In this document: piece after piece, positions 15,907-24,847 of the stretch | Layout: every line of letters begins with the position of its first letter | Position numbering within the stretch: position 1 is the first letter of the stretch | Assembly: GCA_034422355.1 (NCBI GenBank) | Contig: DAOUJS010000046.1 | Coordinates: forward strand, 140,411 to 204,410 | Origin: CATOSP01 sp034422355 | Lineage (GTDB): Bacteria; Chloroflexota; Dehalococcoidia; Lucifugimonadales; UBA3495 | DNA: 64,000 nucleotides | Reading direction: 5' to 3' | The notes under the pieces: model-generated | Told to the model about the DNA's origin: nothing | Database searches by the model: none | What the model saw: the letters and a program-made list of their open reading frames with translations, nothing else | Program-made: the position numbers and the translations under genes

Positions 15907-17118
15907 GTGCCGGACAATGACTTAACGCCGTTACTCAAAGCAGGCGAATTGGATATCGTTGAGTTCAAGGAGGCTCTGGGCGGCAATTCGCCTACACGCA
16001 TACGCGAGGCGATATGCGCCTTCGCGAATGACCTGCCTGACCGTCGCAGCCCCGGTTATGTCTTGGTAGGTGTGCGTGATGACGGTATGGTTACCGGCCT
16101 GCCAATCACGGACGAACTGCTCAGGCAATTGGCGGATATGAAAACCGACGGGAATATTGTGCCGCCCCCGTCGATGACTGTTGATAAGCGCCTTATATCC
16201 GGGAAAGAGGTGGCAGTTGTCACCGTTCAACCTTCGGACTCACCACCGGTTCGTTATGATGGCAGGATACACATCAGGATAGGAACCCGGAGAGGGTTGG
16301 CTACGGCACAAGACGAACGTATCCTCAACGAAAAACGCCGTTACCGGGACATACCTTTCGACATTCACCCGATGGCATCTGCCATGTCGAGCGACCTGGA
16401 TCTGTCCCGGTTCACCAATGAGTATCTTCCCCAAGCCTTCGCGCGAGAAGTCTTGGAGGCCAACGACCGCGACGTATTGGAACAACTGGCCGCGACCAAG
16501 ATGATTGCTTCTGCCAGCGACCCAACTCCGACCGTGCTTGGTATTCTTGTGCTTGGAAAGAATCCGCAGGACTTCATACCGGGCGCATATATTCAATTCT
16601 TGAAACTGGACAGTTCGGAACTCGATGGCGATGCCATAATCGACAGCCAAGAGATTCGTGGTGCGGTCATGGATATAATCCGACGCTTGGATGAGAAGCT
16701 CGCGTCCCATAATCGCGTGGCAGTCGACATTATATCTGGACCCTTGGAGCGGAGGACTAACCTTTACCCGCTCCAAGCCGTGCAACAAATCACGCGCAAT
16801 GCGGTTATGCACAGGTCTTACGAGTCAACCAACGCTCCAGTGGGTGTTTACTGGTACAATGACCGCATAGAAGTTATCAACCCCGGAGGCCATTTTGGTG
16901 ACGTGAACGCAGGTAATTTTGGCAATCCTGGGGTAGTTGATTACCGTAACCCGAACTTGGCCGAAGCCATGAGAGTCCTTGGACTCGTCCAGCGATTCGG
17001 TGTTGGAATACAGACTGCCCGGCGTCTGCTATATGAGGCCGGCCATCCTGAGCCGGTTTTCGACGTTTCCGATACCCATGTTTTTGTCAAAATAAGGTCG
17101 TTTACGAATAAGAGATGA
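15907..17118 (+). CDS. AlbA_2 domain plus GHKL-like ATP-binding C-terminal domain protein
   Basis: This 403-residue protein has an N-terminal AlbA_2 domain (DIVEFKEALGGNSPTRIREAICAFAND, about residues 15-41, then GYVLVGVRDDGMVTGL). The C-terminal half is the RecG-like / HATPase_c_4 type: PLQAVQQITRNAVMHRSYESTNAPVGVYWYNDRIEVINPGG (near residues 283-330), and GLVQRFGVGIQTARRLL. Such proteins are annotated as putative transcriptional regulators or helicase-like and are common in defence and mobile regions. The GTG start is behind GTGGAGGAAG. Only four bases separate it from the ParA-like gene, so the two form an operon. GC is clearly below that of flanking genes. Confidence 0.82.
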   Translation: MPDNDLTPLLKAGELDIVEFKEALGGNSPTRIREAICAFANDLPDRRSPGYVLVGVRDDGMVTGLPITDELLRQLADMKTDGNIVPPPSMTVDKRLISGKEVAVVTVQPSDSPPVRYDGRIHIRIGTRRGLATAQDERILNEKRRYRDIPFDIHPMASAMSSDLDLSRFTNEYLPQAFAREVLEANDRDVLEQLAATKMIASASDPTPTVLGILVLGKNPQDFIPGAYIQFLKLDSSELDGDAIIDSQEIRGAVMDIIRRLDEKLASHNRVAVDIISGPLERRTNLYPLQAVQQITRNAVMHRSYESTNAPVGVYWYNDRIEVINPGGHFGDVNAGNFGNPGVVDYRNPNLAEAMRVLGLVQRFGVGIQTARRLLYEAGHPEPVFDVSDTHVFVKIRSFTNKR

Positions 17119-17122
17119 ATTC

Positions 17123-18217
17123 ATGGCAACCCCAGTTGTAACCTTCTTCAACAATAAGAGTGGGGTGGGCAAGACATCTCTTGTCTACCACCTCGCGTGG
17201 ATGCTGTCAAAAATCGGCTATCGCGTGCTTGCTTGCGACCTGGACCCACAAGCAAACCTTTCTGCCGCATTTCTGGATGAATTGAGCCTCGAGGATATCT
17301 ATGAGGAAACAATCGGCACATCCCCGCCGGCAAACACCGTTTTCCAATGCGTCAAACCCTTGACGGAAGCTGGTGACGTGTTGTCTCCCAAGCTTCAGAG
17401 AATCACGCCTCAATTGAACCTGATTCTGGGAGACTTGGCATTAGCCGGATTTGAGGATACTCTGTCCGCCGAATGGCCGAACGCTCTTGGTTCCACCAAC
17501 TTATACCGACCTTTCAGAATCCTGACCGCATTCTCAACCATTATGCAAAATGGGGCCAATCAAATGGATGCCTCGGTTATTCTGGCAGACGTAGGCCCCA
17601 ATCTAGGTGCCATCAATCGTTCCGCCCTGATTGCTACCGACTATGTGGTTGTTCCTCTAGGAGCCGACCTTTTTTCACTTCAGGGGCTTCGTAACTTGGG
17701 GCCTACACTGCGCATGTGGAAGGAGGATTGGCAAAAAAGGAAAGACAACTGGAGAGAACCTGCATTCTCCCTTCCAGAGGGTGGCATGCAACCCATAGGC
17801 TACGTGGTGCAGCAACATGGCGTGCGTTTGGATCGTCCGATCCGAGCGTACGATAAGTGGATTAACCGGATGCCAGAGGAATACGCTATCAATCTGTTGG
17901 ACTTGGATCAGGAATCTTATCCGTCTAAACCGGAAGAAGACGTGCGTTCGCTTGCCACGATCAAGCACTACCGGAGTCTTGTGCCTATGGCCAAAGAGGT
18001 TCGTAAGCCAGTATTTAGCTTGACTACTGCTGATGGGGCAATCGGTGGACATGCCGCCGCTGTCAGAGGTGCATATGATGATTTTGAAAGATTGGCTATC
18101 ACAATAGCCGAGAAAATCAACATCTCGCCTAATGAAACCATGCAATTGTCATTGCTATCACAGAGTAATAGCGTCCGAGCCTATGAGGGCGGAGGGAGGG
18201 AACCCTCCACCGGGTAG
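17123..18217 (+). CDS. ParA/MinD-like ATPase
   Basis: This 364-residue protein has a deviant Walker A motif, NNKSGVGKTSLVYHLAW (about residues 9-25), followed by YRVLACDLDPQANLSAAF (switch I and Asp) and ILADVGPNLGAINRSALIATDYVVVPLGADLFSLQGL. This is the ParA-type ATPase that forms ATP-dependent dimers on DNA or membranes. There is no ParB or origin nearby; the partner is the AlbA_2 protein four bases upstream. ParA-like ATPases without ParB occur in integrated elements and some defence modules. Its 3' end overlaps the convergent deacetylase gene by 37 bases. Confidence 0.85.
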   Translation: MATPVVTFFNNKSGVGKTSLVYHLAWMLSKIGYRVLACDLDPQANLSAAFLDELSLEDIYEETIGTSPPANTVFQCVKPLTEAGDVLSPKLQRITPQLNLILGDLALAGFEDTLSAEWPNALGSTNLYRPFRILTAFSTIMQNGANQMDASVILADVGPNLGAINRSALIATDYVVVPLGADLFSLQGLRNLGPTLRMWKEDWQKRKDNWREPAFSLPEGGMQPIGYVVQQHGVRLDRPIRAYDKWINRMPEEYAINLLDLDQESYPSKPEEDVRSLATIKHYRSLVPMAKEVRKPVFSLTTADGAIGGHAAAVRGAYDDFERLAITIAEKINISPNETMQLSLLSQSNSVRAYEGGGREPSTG

Positions 18218-19095
18218 TGGGTTAGCCACCAGCGGGCTATGTCGATGCGACGGGCGAACCAGACTCTTTTGTGGCCGCGGGCGTATTCCAGGAACCGGGC
18301 AACAGCCCTGGAGCGGGCGGGTCTTCCGGCGATGCGGCAGTGCAGGCCCACGGACATCATCTTGGGGTGGGTCTCGCCCTCTTCATAGAGGCAATCGAAG
18401 GTCTCTTTCAGATATTCGTAGAAGTCGTTGACGCTCACCAGGCCGCCGCGCCAGAATCGGGCGTCATTGGTCTCCATGCTGTAGGGGACTACCAGCCACG
18501 GCCTGTCCTGCACGGCGACGTAGTAGGGCAGGTCGTCGTTCAGCCCGCCACTGTCGTAGACGAACCCGCCTTCCTCCACCACCAGGTCCCTGGTATTCAC
18601 GCTGGGCCCATAGCGGGTGAACCAGCCCAGGGGACGCTGCCCCGTGGTCTCGCGGAGGGAGGCGACGGTGCGGGCAATGGCCTCCCGCTCGGCATCGCGG
18701 TCCATGAGGTGGTATTCCTCCCAGCGGTAGCCGTGGCCGCACACCTCGTGGCCTTGGGCCACAACCTCCCGGGCGACTTCGGGGTTACGCTCAAAGGCAA
18801 GGGCGCAGGAGAAGAAGGTTGAGGGGACATCGTATCTGGCTAGTAGTTCCAGGAGACGCCAGACGCCGACGCGGCTGCCGTACTCGAAGAAGGACTCGTT
18901 GAACAGGTCGCGCTGTCCGGCAGGAACGGGCGAGGGGACTTCCCCGTTGGTCTCGTGGTGGGAGTCGCCGTCGAGGATGGAGTATTCGGCTCCCTCCTCG
19001 TAGTTGACAACCACGGACACGGCTATTCTAGCGTCGTCGGGCCAGCGGACCACGGGTACGTTTTTCCCATAACCCACCACGTCGCGTTGCATCAT
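18181..19095 (-). CDS. Polysaccharide deacetylase-family (PuuE-like) hydrolase
   Basis: This NodB-fold protein of about 304 residues begins VRWPDDARIAVSVVVNYEEG, has YGSRVGVWRLLELLARYDVPSTFFSC, and the HEVCGHGYRWEEYHLMD motif in which His and surrounding residues bind metal. The PuuE subgroup, which starts with such a W-P-D/N-D-A-R-I/V-A strand, includes cofactor-independent allantoinases and other amide hydrolases, not only sugar deacetylases. The ATG at 19095 is chosen because AAAGGAG lies eight bases upstream; a longer reading from 19146 has no ribosome site. Two relatives lie at 48093 and 49092. Confidence 0.85.
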   Translation of the reverse strand: MMQRDVVGYGKNVPVVRWPDDARIAVSVVVNYEEGAEYSILDGDSHHETNGEVPSPVPAGQRDLFNESFFEYGSRVGVWRLLELLARYDVPSTFFSCALAFERNPEVAREVVAQGHEVCGHGYRWEEYHLMDRDAEREAIARTVASLRETTGQRPLGWFTRYGPSVNTRDLVVEEGGFVYDSGGLNDDLPYYVAVQDRPWLVVPYSMETNDARFWRGGLVSVNDFYEYLKETFDCLYEEGETHPKMMSVGLHCRIAGRPARSRAVARFLEYARGHKRVWFARRIDIARWWLTHYPVEGSLPPPS

Positions 19096-19134
19096 TGTTT
19101 CGGCTCCTTTCGGATGGAGTTTGCCCTCACCCAA

Positions 19135-19157
19135 CCCCTCTCCCAAGGGTAGAGGGG
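19135..19157. repeat. C-rich intergenic palindrome, copy 2
   Basis: CCCCTCT (19135-19141) pairs with AGAGGGG (19151-19157) across CCCAAGGGT, itself partly self-complementary. It lies between the amidase stop and the deacetylase start, and resembles the elements at 7313 and 23493. Confidence 0.45.
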
Positions 19158-19182
19158 CATTGCCGGGAATCCTTCCAGGCAG

Positions 19183-20610
19183 CTAGGAGACTGGCGGGCG
19201 GAGGTGTGCCCAAGGACGGGCTTGCTCGAAGGCGGCTGAGGCTTGCAGGACTTTGGCCTCGGAGCCGTGGGGACCAATGATGTGCAGGCCGATGGGCATT
19301 CCATCCGAGGAGAAGCCGCAGGGGACGCTGGAGGCGGTCTGGCCCGTCATGTTGATGGGGAATGTGAATGGAAGGAAGCCCCAGAAGGGGTCCACCTCCT
19401 TGCCGCTGATGACGGACGGGCGCTGGTTTATGGGGAAGGCCGGCACGGCCATTGTGGGCGTGACCAGCAGGTCATAATCGTCGAAGAAGGTCTCCATCTG
19501 GCGGCGCAACTGGTCCACGCGAAGCAGGGCGCGGGAAAGGTCCGGGCCGGTGATGGTCGCGCCGTGGCGGAAGGTGTTCTGTCCGTACTCTGTGAAGTCG
19601 TCCCACCGCTCGTCCATCAGGTGGCCGTAGGATGTGTAGGAGGCGGTGGAGAATACGTCCCAGAATGCCTGGAATGGGTCCTCGATGGTCAGGCCGGGCT
19701 CCTCGACGGTCGCGCCCAGCTCCGCGAAGACCTGGACCGCACCCTGGGTTACGCTGACGACTTCCGGGTCCACGCCGGCATAGCCCAGGTCTGCGCTCCA
19801 GGCGATGCGCATTCCGGATACTCCTGAGCCGAGTCCAGCGGAGAAGTCCGGAGGCACGCTGCGTATGGAGGTGACGTCGCGTAGGTCGGAACCGGCAAGG
19901 ACCTGGAGCAGCAGGGCGGTGTCGGCCACGGTGCGGGACATGGGACCAGACTGGGAGAAGTGATTGGCCGCGGGGAGGCCGTAGCCGCCGTAGCGGGGCA
20001 CCCGTCCCTGGGAGGGCTTGATGCCGAATACTCCGCTGAAGCTGGCCGGGATGCGGATGGAGCCGCCGCCGTCGCTGCCGGTGGCCAGAGTGCACAACCC
20101 CGATGCGAGGGCGGCAGCCGCGCCGCCGCTGGAACCGCCGGGGGTTCGCTCGGTGTTCCAGGGGTTGCGGCAGGCGTCGCCGAGCTTGTTCTCAGTGGTG
20201 CCGGAAAGGCCAAACTCCGGGGTGTTGGTCTTGCCGAGGATGATGGCCCCGGCTGCTTTCACCCGCTCGACAACCACAGAGTCGATGTCCGGGGTGCGAC
20301 CACGGAATACGGCAGAGCCTACGGTGGTTGGGATGCCCTTGGTCATTTCCAGGTCTTTGACGGAGATAGGGATGCCGTGAAGCGGGCCGACGCTCTCGCC
20401 CCTGTCAACGGCTTCCTGGGCAGACCGGGCTTCGGCCATCGCCTGTTCCTGGCAGAGGGCCAGGTATGCGTTAAGACTGGGGTTGTGCTCTTCGATGCGG
20501 CGGTAGAACAGTTCCACCAGTTCGGGGATGGACACTTCCTTGTTGTCTATGAGATGCCTCATTTCGGTTGCCGGGGTGAACGCAATGTCGGTTTCCACTT
20601 CAGTCTCCAT
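19183..20610 (-). CDS. Amidase signature family enzyme
   Basis: This 475-residue protein has the amidase-signature catalytic triad: Lys85 (PISVKDLEM), the cis-Ser160 in PGGSSGGAAAAL, and nucleophile Ser184 in GSDGGGSIRIPAS. The spacings (75 and 24) are as in characterised members. It hydrolyses an amide to acid and ammonia or amine. A GatA role is unlikely because no gatB or gatC is nearby and several non-GatA amidases occur in such genomes. It lies just upstream of the PuuE-like deacetylase gene on the same strand, so the two may act on one amide-bearing substrate. No clear ribosome site; an extended -10 promoter lies about 40 bases upstream. Confidence 0.88.
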   Translation of the reverse strand: METEVETDIAFTPATEMRHLIDNKEVSIPELVELFYRRIEEHNPSLNAYLALCQEQAMAEARSAQEAVDRGESVGPLHGIPISVKDLEMTKGIPTTVGSAVFRGRTPDIDSVVVERVKAAGAIILGKTNTPEFGLSGTTENKLGDACRNPWNTERTPGGSSGGAAAALASGLCTLATGSDGGGSIRIPASFSGVFGIKPSQGRVPRYGGYGLPAANHFSQSGPMSRTVADTALLLQVLAGSDLRDVTSIRSVPPDFSAGLGSGVSGMRIAWSADLGYAGVDPEVVSVTQGAVQVFAELGATVEEPGLTIEDPFQAFWDVFSTASYTSYGHLMDERWDDFTEYGQNTFRHGATITGPDLSRALLRVDQLRRQMETFFDDYDLLVTPTMAVPAFPINQRPSVISGKEVDPFWGFLPFTFPINMTGQTASSVPCGFSSDGMPIGLHIIGPHGSEAKVLQASAAFEQARPWAHLRPPVS

Positions 20611-20646
20611 TTGACGGTAGGCGTGAGCCTGACTAGAATCCCGGTT

Positions 20647-20655
20647 ATTATATCA
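20647..20655 (-). promoter_or_regulatory. Extended -10 promoter of the amidase gene
   Basis: On the minus strand TGATATAAT forms an extended -10 (TGN plus a perfect TATAAT, at 20652-20647). No good -35 is seen, as is usual for this class. The predicted transcript starts about 30 bases before the amidase ATG at 20610. Confidence 0.5.
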
Positions 20656-20698
20656 GCCAAGTTGAAGGTGGCCCCTACGCCAGGACTGGAGGAGAGAA

Positions 20699-21712
20699 TT
20701 GGCCTTGGTGGGAATCGTCGCCAACCCTGCGGCGAGCAAGGATATCCGCCGCCTGGTGGCCCAGGGACGGGTGGTGCCAGATTGGGAGAAGGTGAACATA
20801 GTCAAGCGGGCGCTGCTTGGACTGGAGGCGGTGGGCATTGACCGGGTGGTGGCCATGCCGGACAGTTCGCAGTTGGCGATGCGGGCCAGGGACGACCGGT
20901 CCCTTTCGCTGAATCTAGACCTGCTGGAGATGCCGGCGTTTTATTCGGAAGGGGACACGGTTCGCGCCGCCTCGCTGATGGAACAGGCTGGCGTGGGGTG
21001 CGTGATCACCTTGGGAGGCGATGGGACAAACCGGGCTGTGGCTGCGGGCAGCAAGTCGATTCCGATGGTCGCCATATCGACGGGCACCAACAATGTTTTT
21101 CCCGCGATGATCGAGGGGACGCTGGCGGGGTTGGCGGCGGGGTTGGTGGCCAGAGGCGATCTGCCGGTGGAGGATGTGTCGCAGAGGAGCAAGACGGTCC
21201 GGGTATACGTGGATGGGGAGTACCGGGACATGGCGTTGGTGGACGTGGCCCTGTCGCGGGAGCGGTTCGTGGCGACGAGGGCTATCTGGGACATGAACAC
21301 AATTTTCGAGGTGTTCCTGACCCGGGCTGAGCCGGGTTCGATTGGGTTGTCGTCAGTTGGAGCGAGGCTGATGCCATTGTCACTGGCCGATGAGGGCGGG
21401 TTGTATTACCGCATCGGCACGGGAAACGACACATCCGACGGGAATGCGGCCTCAGTGCTTGCGCCCATTGCTCCGGGGATCATTTCCCGTGTCCCCATCG
21501 CGTACTGGCGCGCGGTTGGGACAGGAGAGCGGGTGTCCATAGAGTCGCGCAACTGCACGGTGGCCCTGGATGGGGAACGCGCGTTCAGTGTGAACGCAGG
21601 GCAGTCGATTGATATTGAAGTACGGCGCGACGGGCCGCCGGTGGTGCAGGTGGATGTGGCCCTGGAACTGGCGGCGCGGCGGGGGATTTTCAACCTCGCG
21701 CCTGATGGTTAA
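20699..21712 (+). CDS. ATP-NAD kinase-like (AcoX-type) protein
   Basis: This 337-residue protein has the NAD kinase / diacylglycerol kinase fold. It has VGIVANPAASKDIRR at the start, the GGDGTNR motif (in VGCVITLGGDGTNRAVAAG, near residue 103) and AISTGTNNVFPAMIEGTLAG, corresponding to the GTxND-type second motif. The AcoX group of this family is often next to acetoin or dehydrogenase genes and its substrate is not firmly known. The TTG start at 20699 is chosen because GGAGG sits eight bases upstream and places the first strand at the N-terminus. It is divergent from the amidase gene. Confidence 0.78.
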   Translation: MALVGIVANPAASKDIRRLVAQGRVVPDWEKVNIVKRALLGLEAVGIDRVVAMPDSSQLAMRARDDRSLSLNLDLLEMPAFYSEGDTVRAASLMEQAGVGCVITLGGDGTNRAVAAGSKSIPMVAISTGTNNVFPAMIEGTLAGLAAGLVARGDLPVEDVSQRSKTVRVYVDGEYRDMALVDVALSRERFVATRAIWDMNTIFEVFLTRAEPGSIGLSSVGARLMPLSLADEGGLYYRIGTGNDTSDGNAASVLAPIAPGIISRVPIAYWRAVGTGERVSIESRNCTVALDGERAFSVNAGQSIDIEVRRDGPPVVQVDVALELAARRGIFNLAPDG

Positions 21713-21814
21713 ACGAGCGTGCGGCACAGGGGTAGAGGTCCGCTTCCTGCCTGACAACCTCATCTGACAACCCCATCCGGCGATCCAACCTTACTGGCCC
21801 TCCAGGAGAGATGC

Positions 21815-22555
21815 TTGCTTTCTGGGGTAGAACTCGCAGTGGCGCTGGGGATCGTGTTTGTTGGTGCCACGGTTATGGGCACGCTTGGGTTCGGGTGCGG
21901 GCTGGTGGTTGCGCCGGTGATGCTGCTGTTCGTGGAGCCTCAGCAAGGGGTAGTGATCGTGAACGGGCTGATCGCGGTGCTGGTGGGGGTGGTTGTGGTG
22001 CGGACCCGTCAGCACCTGCGCATGGGGCTGGCGGGTCCGATGTCGCTGGCAGGGCTTGCGGCGGTGCCTCTCGGGGCGTTCTTCCTGTCCAACGTTGCGG
22101 CGGATGCGCTGCGGATCGTGATCGGGCTGGTGATACTGACCCTCGGGGTCTTGAGCCTGTTCGACATCCAGTTGCCTATGGTGCGGCGGAGGTTCTCCGG
22201 GCCGGTGATAGGGTTCCTAACGTCCTTGTCGATTACCACGATCAGCATCGGGGGGCCGCTGGTGGCCATTTACGCGGTGGCCCAGGAGTGGCCAGCCCAG
22301 ACGGTGCGGACGACGCTGGCGTTCTACTTCCTGGTGTGTTACCTGATGGGGTTCGTGTTCTATGCGTGGTCGGGGCTGGTGGACGTTGAGACGGTGATCA
22401 ACATCGGGATGCTGGTCCCGGCGCTGGCTGTGGGCCTGGGCGCGGCAAGCCTGCTGGTGCGGCGAATAGACCAACGCATGTTCCGCTACGCTGTGGTTGC
22501 GCTGGTCATTGCCGGGAGCCTGTCGCTGCTGGGCCGGGAGTTTATCGGGGTGTAA
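21815..22555 (+). CDS. TauE/SafE family membrane transporter
   Basis: This 246-residue hydrophobic protein has about eight membrane segments in two homologous halves, with the family's small-residue-rich first helix (VALGIVFVGATVMGTLGFGCG) and a repeat around GLVILTLGVLSL. TauE/SafE proteins export or import sulfite, sulfoacetate or other small organic anions. The TTG start at 21815 has AGGAG seven bases upstream; the ATG at 21811 is in another frame. It follows the NAD-kinase-like gene by about 100 bases. Substrate unknown. Confidence 0.83.
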   Translation: MLSGVELAVALGIVFVGATVMGTLGFGCGLVVAPVMLLFVEPQQGVVIVNGLIAVLVGVVVVRTRQHLRMGLAGPMSLAGLAAVPLGAFFLSNVAADALRIVIGLVILTLGVLSLFDIQLPMVRRRFSGPVIGFLTSLSITTISIGGPLVAIYAVAQEWPAQTVRTTLAFYFLVCYLMGFVFYAWSGLVDVETVINIGMLVPALAVGLGAASLLVRRIDQRMFRYAVVALVIAGSLSLLGREFIGV

Positions 22556-22562
22556 GTTGAGC

Positions 22563-23483
22563 CTAGCCGTTGAGGTCGTGGTAGGCGGCAAGGGCGGCGG
22601 TGATGCCATCGCCGACTGCCGCGCCCAACTGGCGGGTGGAATCGGCACGGGCGTCGCCGCAGGCGTAGACGCCAGGCGCCTTGGTGCGCATGTGGATGTC
22701 GGTGTAAACATGGCCGAGGGAGTCCATGTCGATCAGGCCCTTCAGGTAGTCGGTCTGAGGATGGAATCCCACATAGATGAATGCGGCGGCTGTGGGATAG
22801 TCGTAGATTTCTTCGCTTTTCAGGTCCTTGACACGGGCAGCCTCCAACGCCTCGTTGCCGACGAATTCTTCTACGACGTGGCTCCAGAGGAACTTGACGT
22901 TCTCCTTGGCGAAGGCGCGTTCCTGGAGCACCCTGGTGGCGCGCAACTCGTCGCGGCGGTGGACCACGGTCACGGAGTTCACAATGCCGCTGAGGTAGAG
23001 GCCCTCGTCGATGGCGGAGTCTCCGCCGCCGACGACCACCACATCCTGGCCGCGGAAGAAGTTGCCGTCGCAGACGGCGCAGTAGGAGACGCCCCGGCCG
23101 GCGAATTCGTCCTCGCCGGGAGCGCCCAGCTTGTTGTGTGCGCCGCCGGTGGCGATAATGATGGAGCGGGTGGTGAACTCCCGGTCATCCGCCCGGACCA
23201 CTTTTACCGGCTGGTCAATGGCGTCCAGGCCCTCAACCTCAGCGTACTCGATCTGTGCGCCAAAGCGGGTGGTCTGGGCCTCCATGTCTACGGCGAGCTC
23301 CGGTCCCTTGACTCCCGTAGGGAAGCCGGGGTAGTTCTCTATTTCGTCGGTGATGAGCAACTGTCCGCCGGGCCCGAGGCTCTCCAGGATGAGGGTCTTG
23401 AGCATGGCCCTGGTTGTATAGAGGCCAGCCGACAAGCCGGCAGCCCCTGCGCCGAGGATGATCGTGTCGAATTCGGCGTCCAT
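22563..23483 (-). CDS. trxB: Thioredoxin reductase
   Basis: This 306-residue flavoprotein has the FAD motif ILGAGAAGLSAGLYTTRA (residues 9-26), the redox-active CAVCDG (Cys135 and Cys138), the NADPH motif VVVVGGGDSAIDEG, and the C-terminal GVYACGDARADSTRQLGAAVGDG that closes the FAD site. It reduces thioredoxin with NADPH. Thioredoxin systems also supply electrons to glycine reductase in known bacteria, so it could serve grdA, though it lies 24 kb away and no thioredoxin gene is in the window. The start has no clear ribosome site. Confidence 0.93.
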   Translation of the reverse strand: MDAEFDTIILGAGAAGLSAGLYTTRAMLKTLILESLGPGGQLLITDEIENYPGFPTGVKGPELAVDMEAQTTRFGAQIEYAEVEGLDAIDQPVKVVRADDREFTTRSIIIATGGAHNKLGAPGEDEFAGRGVSYCAVCDGNFFRGQDVVVVGGGDSAIDEGLYLSGIVNSVTVVHRRDELRATRVLQERAFAKENVKFLWSHVVEEFVGNEALEAARVKDLKSEEIYDYPTAAAFIYVGFHPQTDYLKGLIDMDSLGHVYTDIHMRTKAPGVYACGDARADSTRQLGAAVGDGITAALAAYHDLNG

Positions 23484-23492
23484 ATATTAAGG

Positions 23493-23545
23493 AATCCCCC
23501 TATCTGTTCCCCCGGCCCTCTGTGACAGAGGGTGCGGTGGGGATT
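23493..23545. repeat. C-rich intergenic palindrome, copy 3
   Basis: An inner perfect hairpin CCCTCTG-TGA-CAGAGGG (23516-23532) is enclosed by AATCCCC (23493-23499) and GGGGATT (23539-23545). It fills the gap between the epimerase stop and the trxB start on the minus strand, so it could weaken read-through between them. Confidence 0.5.
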
Positions 23546-23546
23546 T

Positions 23547-24515
23547 CTATCTTCCTGCCCGGACCGCGTCCCGGAAGTATTCTACTGTCTGGCGCAACCC
23601 ATCGTCCAGACTGGTGGCGGGAGTCCAGCCCAATTCCTGGGCCGCCTTGGAGGCGTCGAGGCTGATTTCGTAGACATCTCCGGGGCGCGTTGGGCCGCGT
23701 TCCGCGTCCCAGCGGTAGCCGATGATCTCCTTGAGGGACTCGAAGATGCGGTTGATGCTGGTCATCTGGCCGGTGCCAATGTTGTAGGAACGCCCTGTAC
23801 CCCGGTCTATAGCGCAGAGGTTGGCTTCTACCACGTCGTCGACGTACACGAAGTCGCGGGACTGGTTTCCGTCGCCGAAGATGGTGGGCGGATTCCCTTC
23901 CAGCATGGTCTGGGTGAATATGGCCACAACCCCAGCCTCGCCGCCGGGGTCCTGGCCGGGGCCGTATACGTTGGCGCAGCGGAGAACGGTGTAGTCCACC
24001 TGGTACAGCCTGTGGTACAGCTCAAGGTACATTTCGGCGGCGTACTTGGACGCTCCGTAAGGGGAGATGGGGGCGACGGGGTGGTCCTCACGGCAAGGAT
24101 TGTACTGGGGATCGCCGTAGAGCGCCCCGCCTGTTGAGGAGTAGATAAGCTTGTCGATACCGTAGATGCGTGCAGCTTCGAGCAGCCGCAGGGTGCCAAT
24201 GACGTTAACGTTGGAGTCGTGTATGGAGTCACGGATGGAGTGGGCAACGCTGGACTGGGCCGCCAGGTGGAACACCAGGTCGGGCTGCTCTTTGTGGACG
24301 AACTCAATGACGGCGCGGTCGGTGATGTCGCCGTGATGGAAGACGGCCGCATGGTCGATGTTCCGCAGCTTGCCGGAACTGAGGTTGTCAACCACGATCA
24401 CCCGGTAGCCAAGCGATAGCAAGCGTTTGACCAAATGAGAGCCTATGAAACCGGCCCCGCCAGTGACCAGAGCAGTCTTGCCCTCTCCCTGTGACACTCC
24501 TCTTGCCCTCCACAT
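23547..24515 (-). CDS. NAD-dependent epimerase/dehydratase (UDP-glucose 4-epimerase-like)
   Basis: This extended short-chain dehydrogenase of about 322 residues has the Rossmann motif TGGAGFIGSHL and the NAD-ribose Asp in VIVVDNLSSG. The catalytic region is Ser-Ser-Thr-Gly-Gly with YGASKYAAEMYLELYH (Tyr and Lys of YxxxK), and NVYGPGQDP is the usual sugar-nucleotide contact. It probably interconverts UDP-hexoses or makes a UDP- or GDP-sugar for surface glycans. The start is uncertain: ATG 24515 is chosen, but ATG 24536 and GTG 24497 are also in frame. A promoter at 24563-24591 limits the possible leader. Confidence 0.83.
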   Translation of the reverse strand: MWRARGVSQGEGKTALVTGGAGFIGSHLVKRLLSLGYRVIVVDNLSSGKLRNIDHAAVFHHGDITDRAVIEFVHKEQPDLVFHLAAQSSVAHSIRDSIHDSNVNVIGTLRLLEAARIYGIDKLIYSSTGGALYGDPQYNPCREDHPVAPISPYGASKYAAEMYLELYHRLYQVDYTVLRCANVYGPGQDPGGEAGVVAIFTQTMLEGNPPTIFGDGNQSRDFVYVDDVVEANLCAIDRGTGRSYNIGTGQMTSINRIFESLKEIIGYRWDAERGPTRPGDVYEISLDASKAAQELGWTPATSLDDGLRQTVEYFRDAVRAGR

Positions 24516-24562
24516 CCGCTGTTTATGCCTTTGCATGGGCGCAGCTACGCGGAACGATTGAC

Positions 24563-24591
24563 ATAATAGCCCGATGAAGTGGTCTGCACAA
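24563..24591 (-). promoter_or_regulatory. Sigma-70-type promoter of the epimerase gene
   Basis: On the minus strand TTGTGC (24591-24586) and TATTAT (24568-24563) are 17 bases apart, ending about 30-50 bases before the candidate start codons of the epimerase. Confidence 0.45.
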
Positions 24592-24847
24592 TGGGTATGT
24601 TCTGTCCAACGGGGCGTTTTCAGCTTCACGCTTCTGAAACGCCTGGCGCGGATGGTTTCCGCACTGGACCGGGAAGCGGGCGTCTTGTCCGCGCTCCAAG
24701 CCAATCCCCCGCGCTGAAGGGGGAGAGAAGCCAGGCGGTCTGGTTTCGGGACGGCTTCCTAGTTATGATAGAGTTGCAATTGATTGCACAGGCCAGGTTT
24801 GGCCATTCCCCCGGTCGAGCCGGGGGCAAGTTCTAAGGAGAGGGAAA

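Noticed and set aside
21811..22389. ATG-started reading at 21811
   Set aside because: The protein is Gly/Ala/Arg-rich and meaningless; the TTG at 21815 in another frame gives a clear TauE/SafE transporter.
24579..24836. Open frame of 85 codons before the GarR-like gene
   Set aside because: Composition and residue usage look random, there is no ribosome site, and it lies in the promoter region of two genes.
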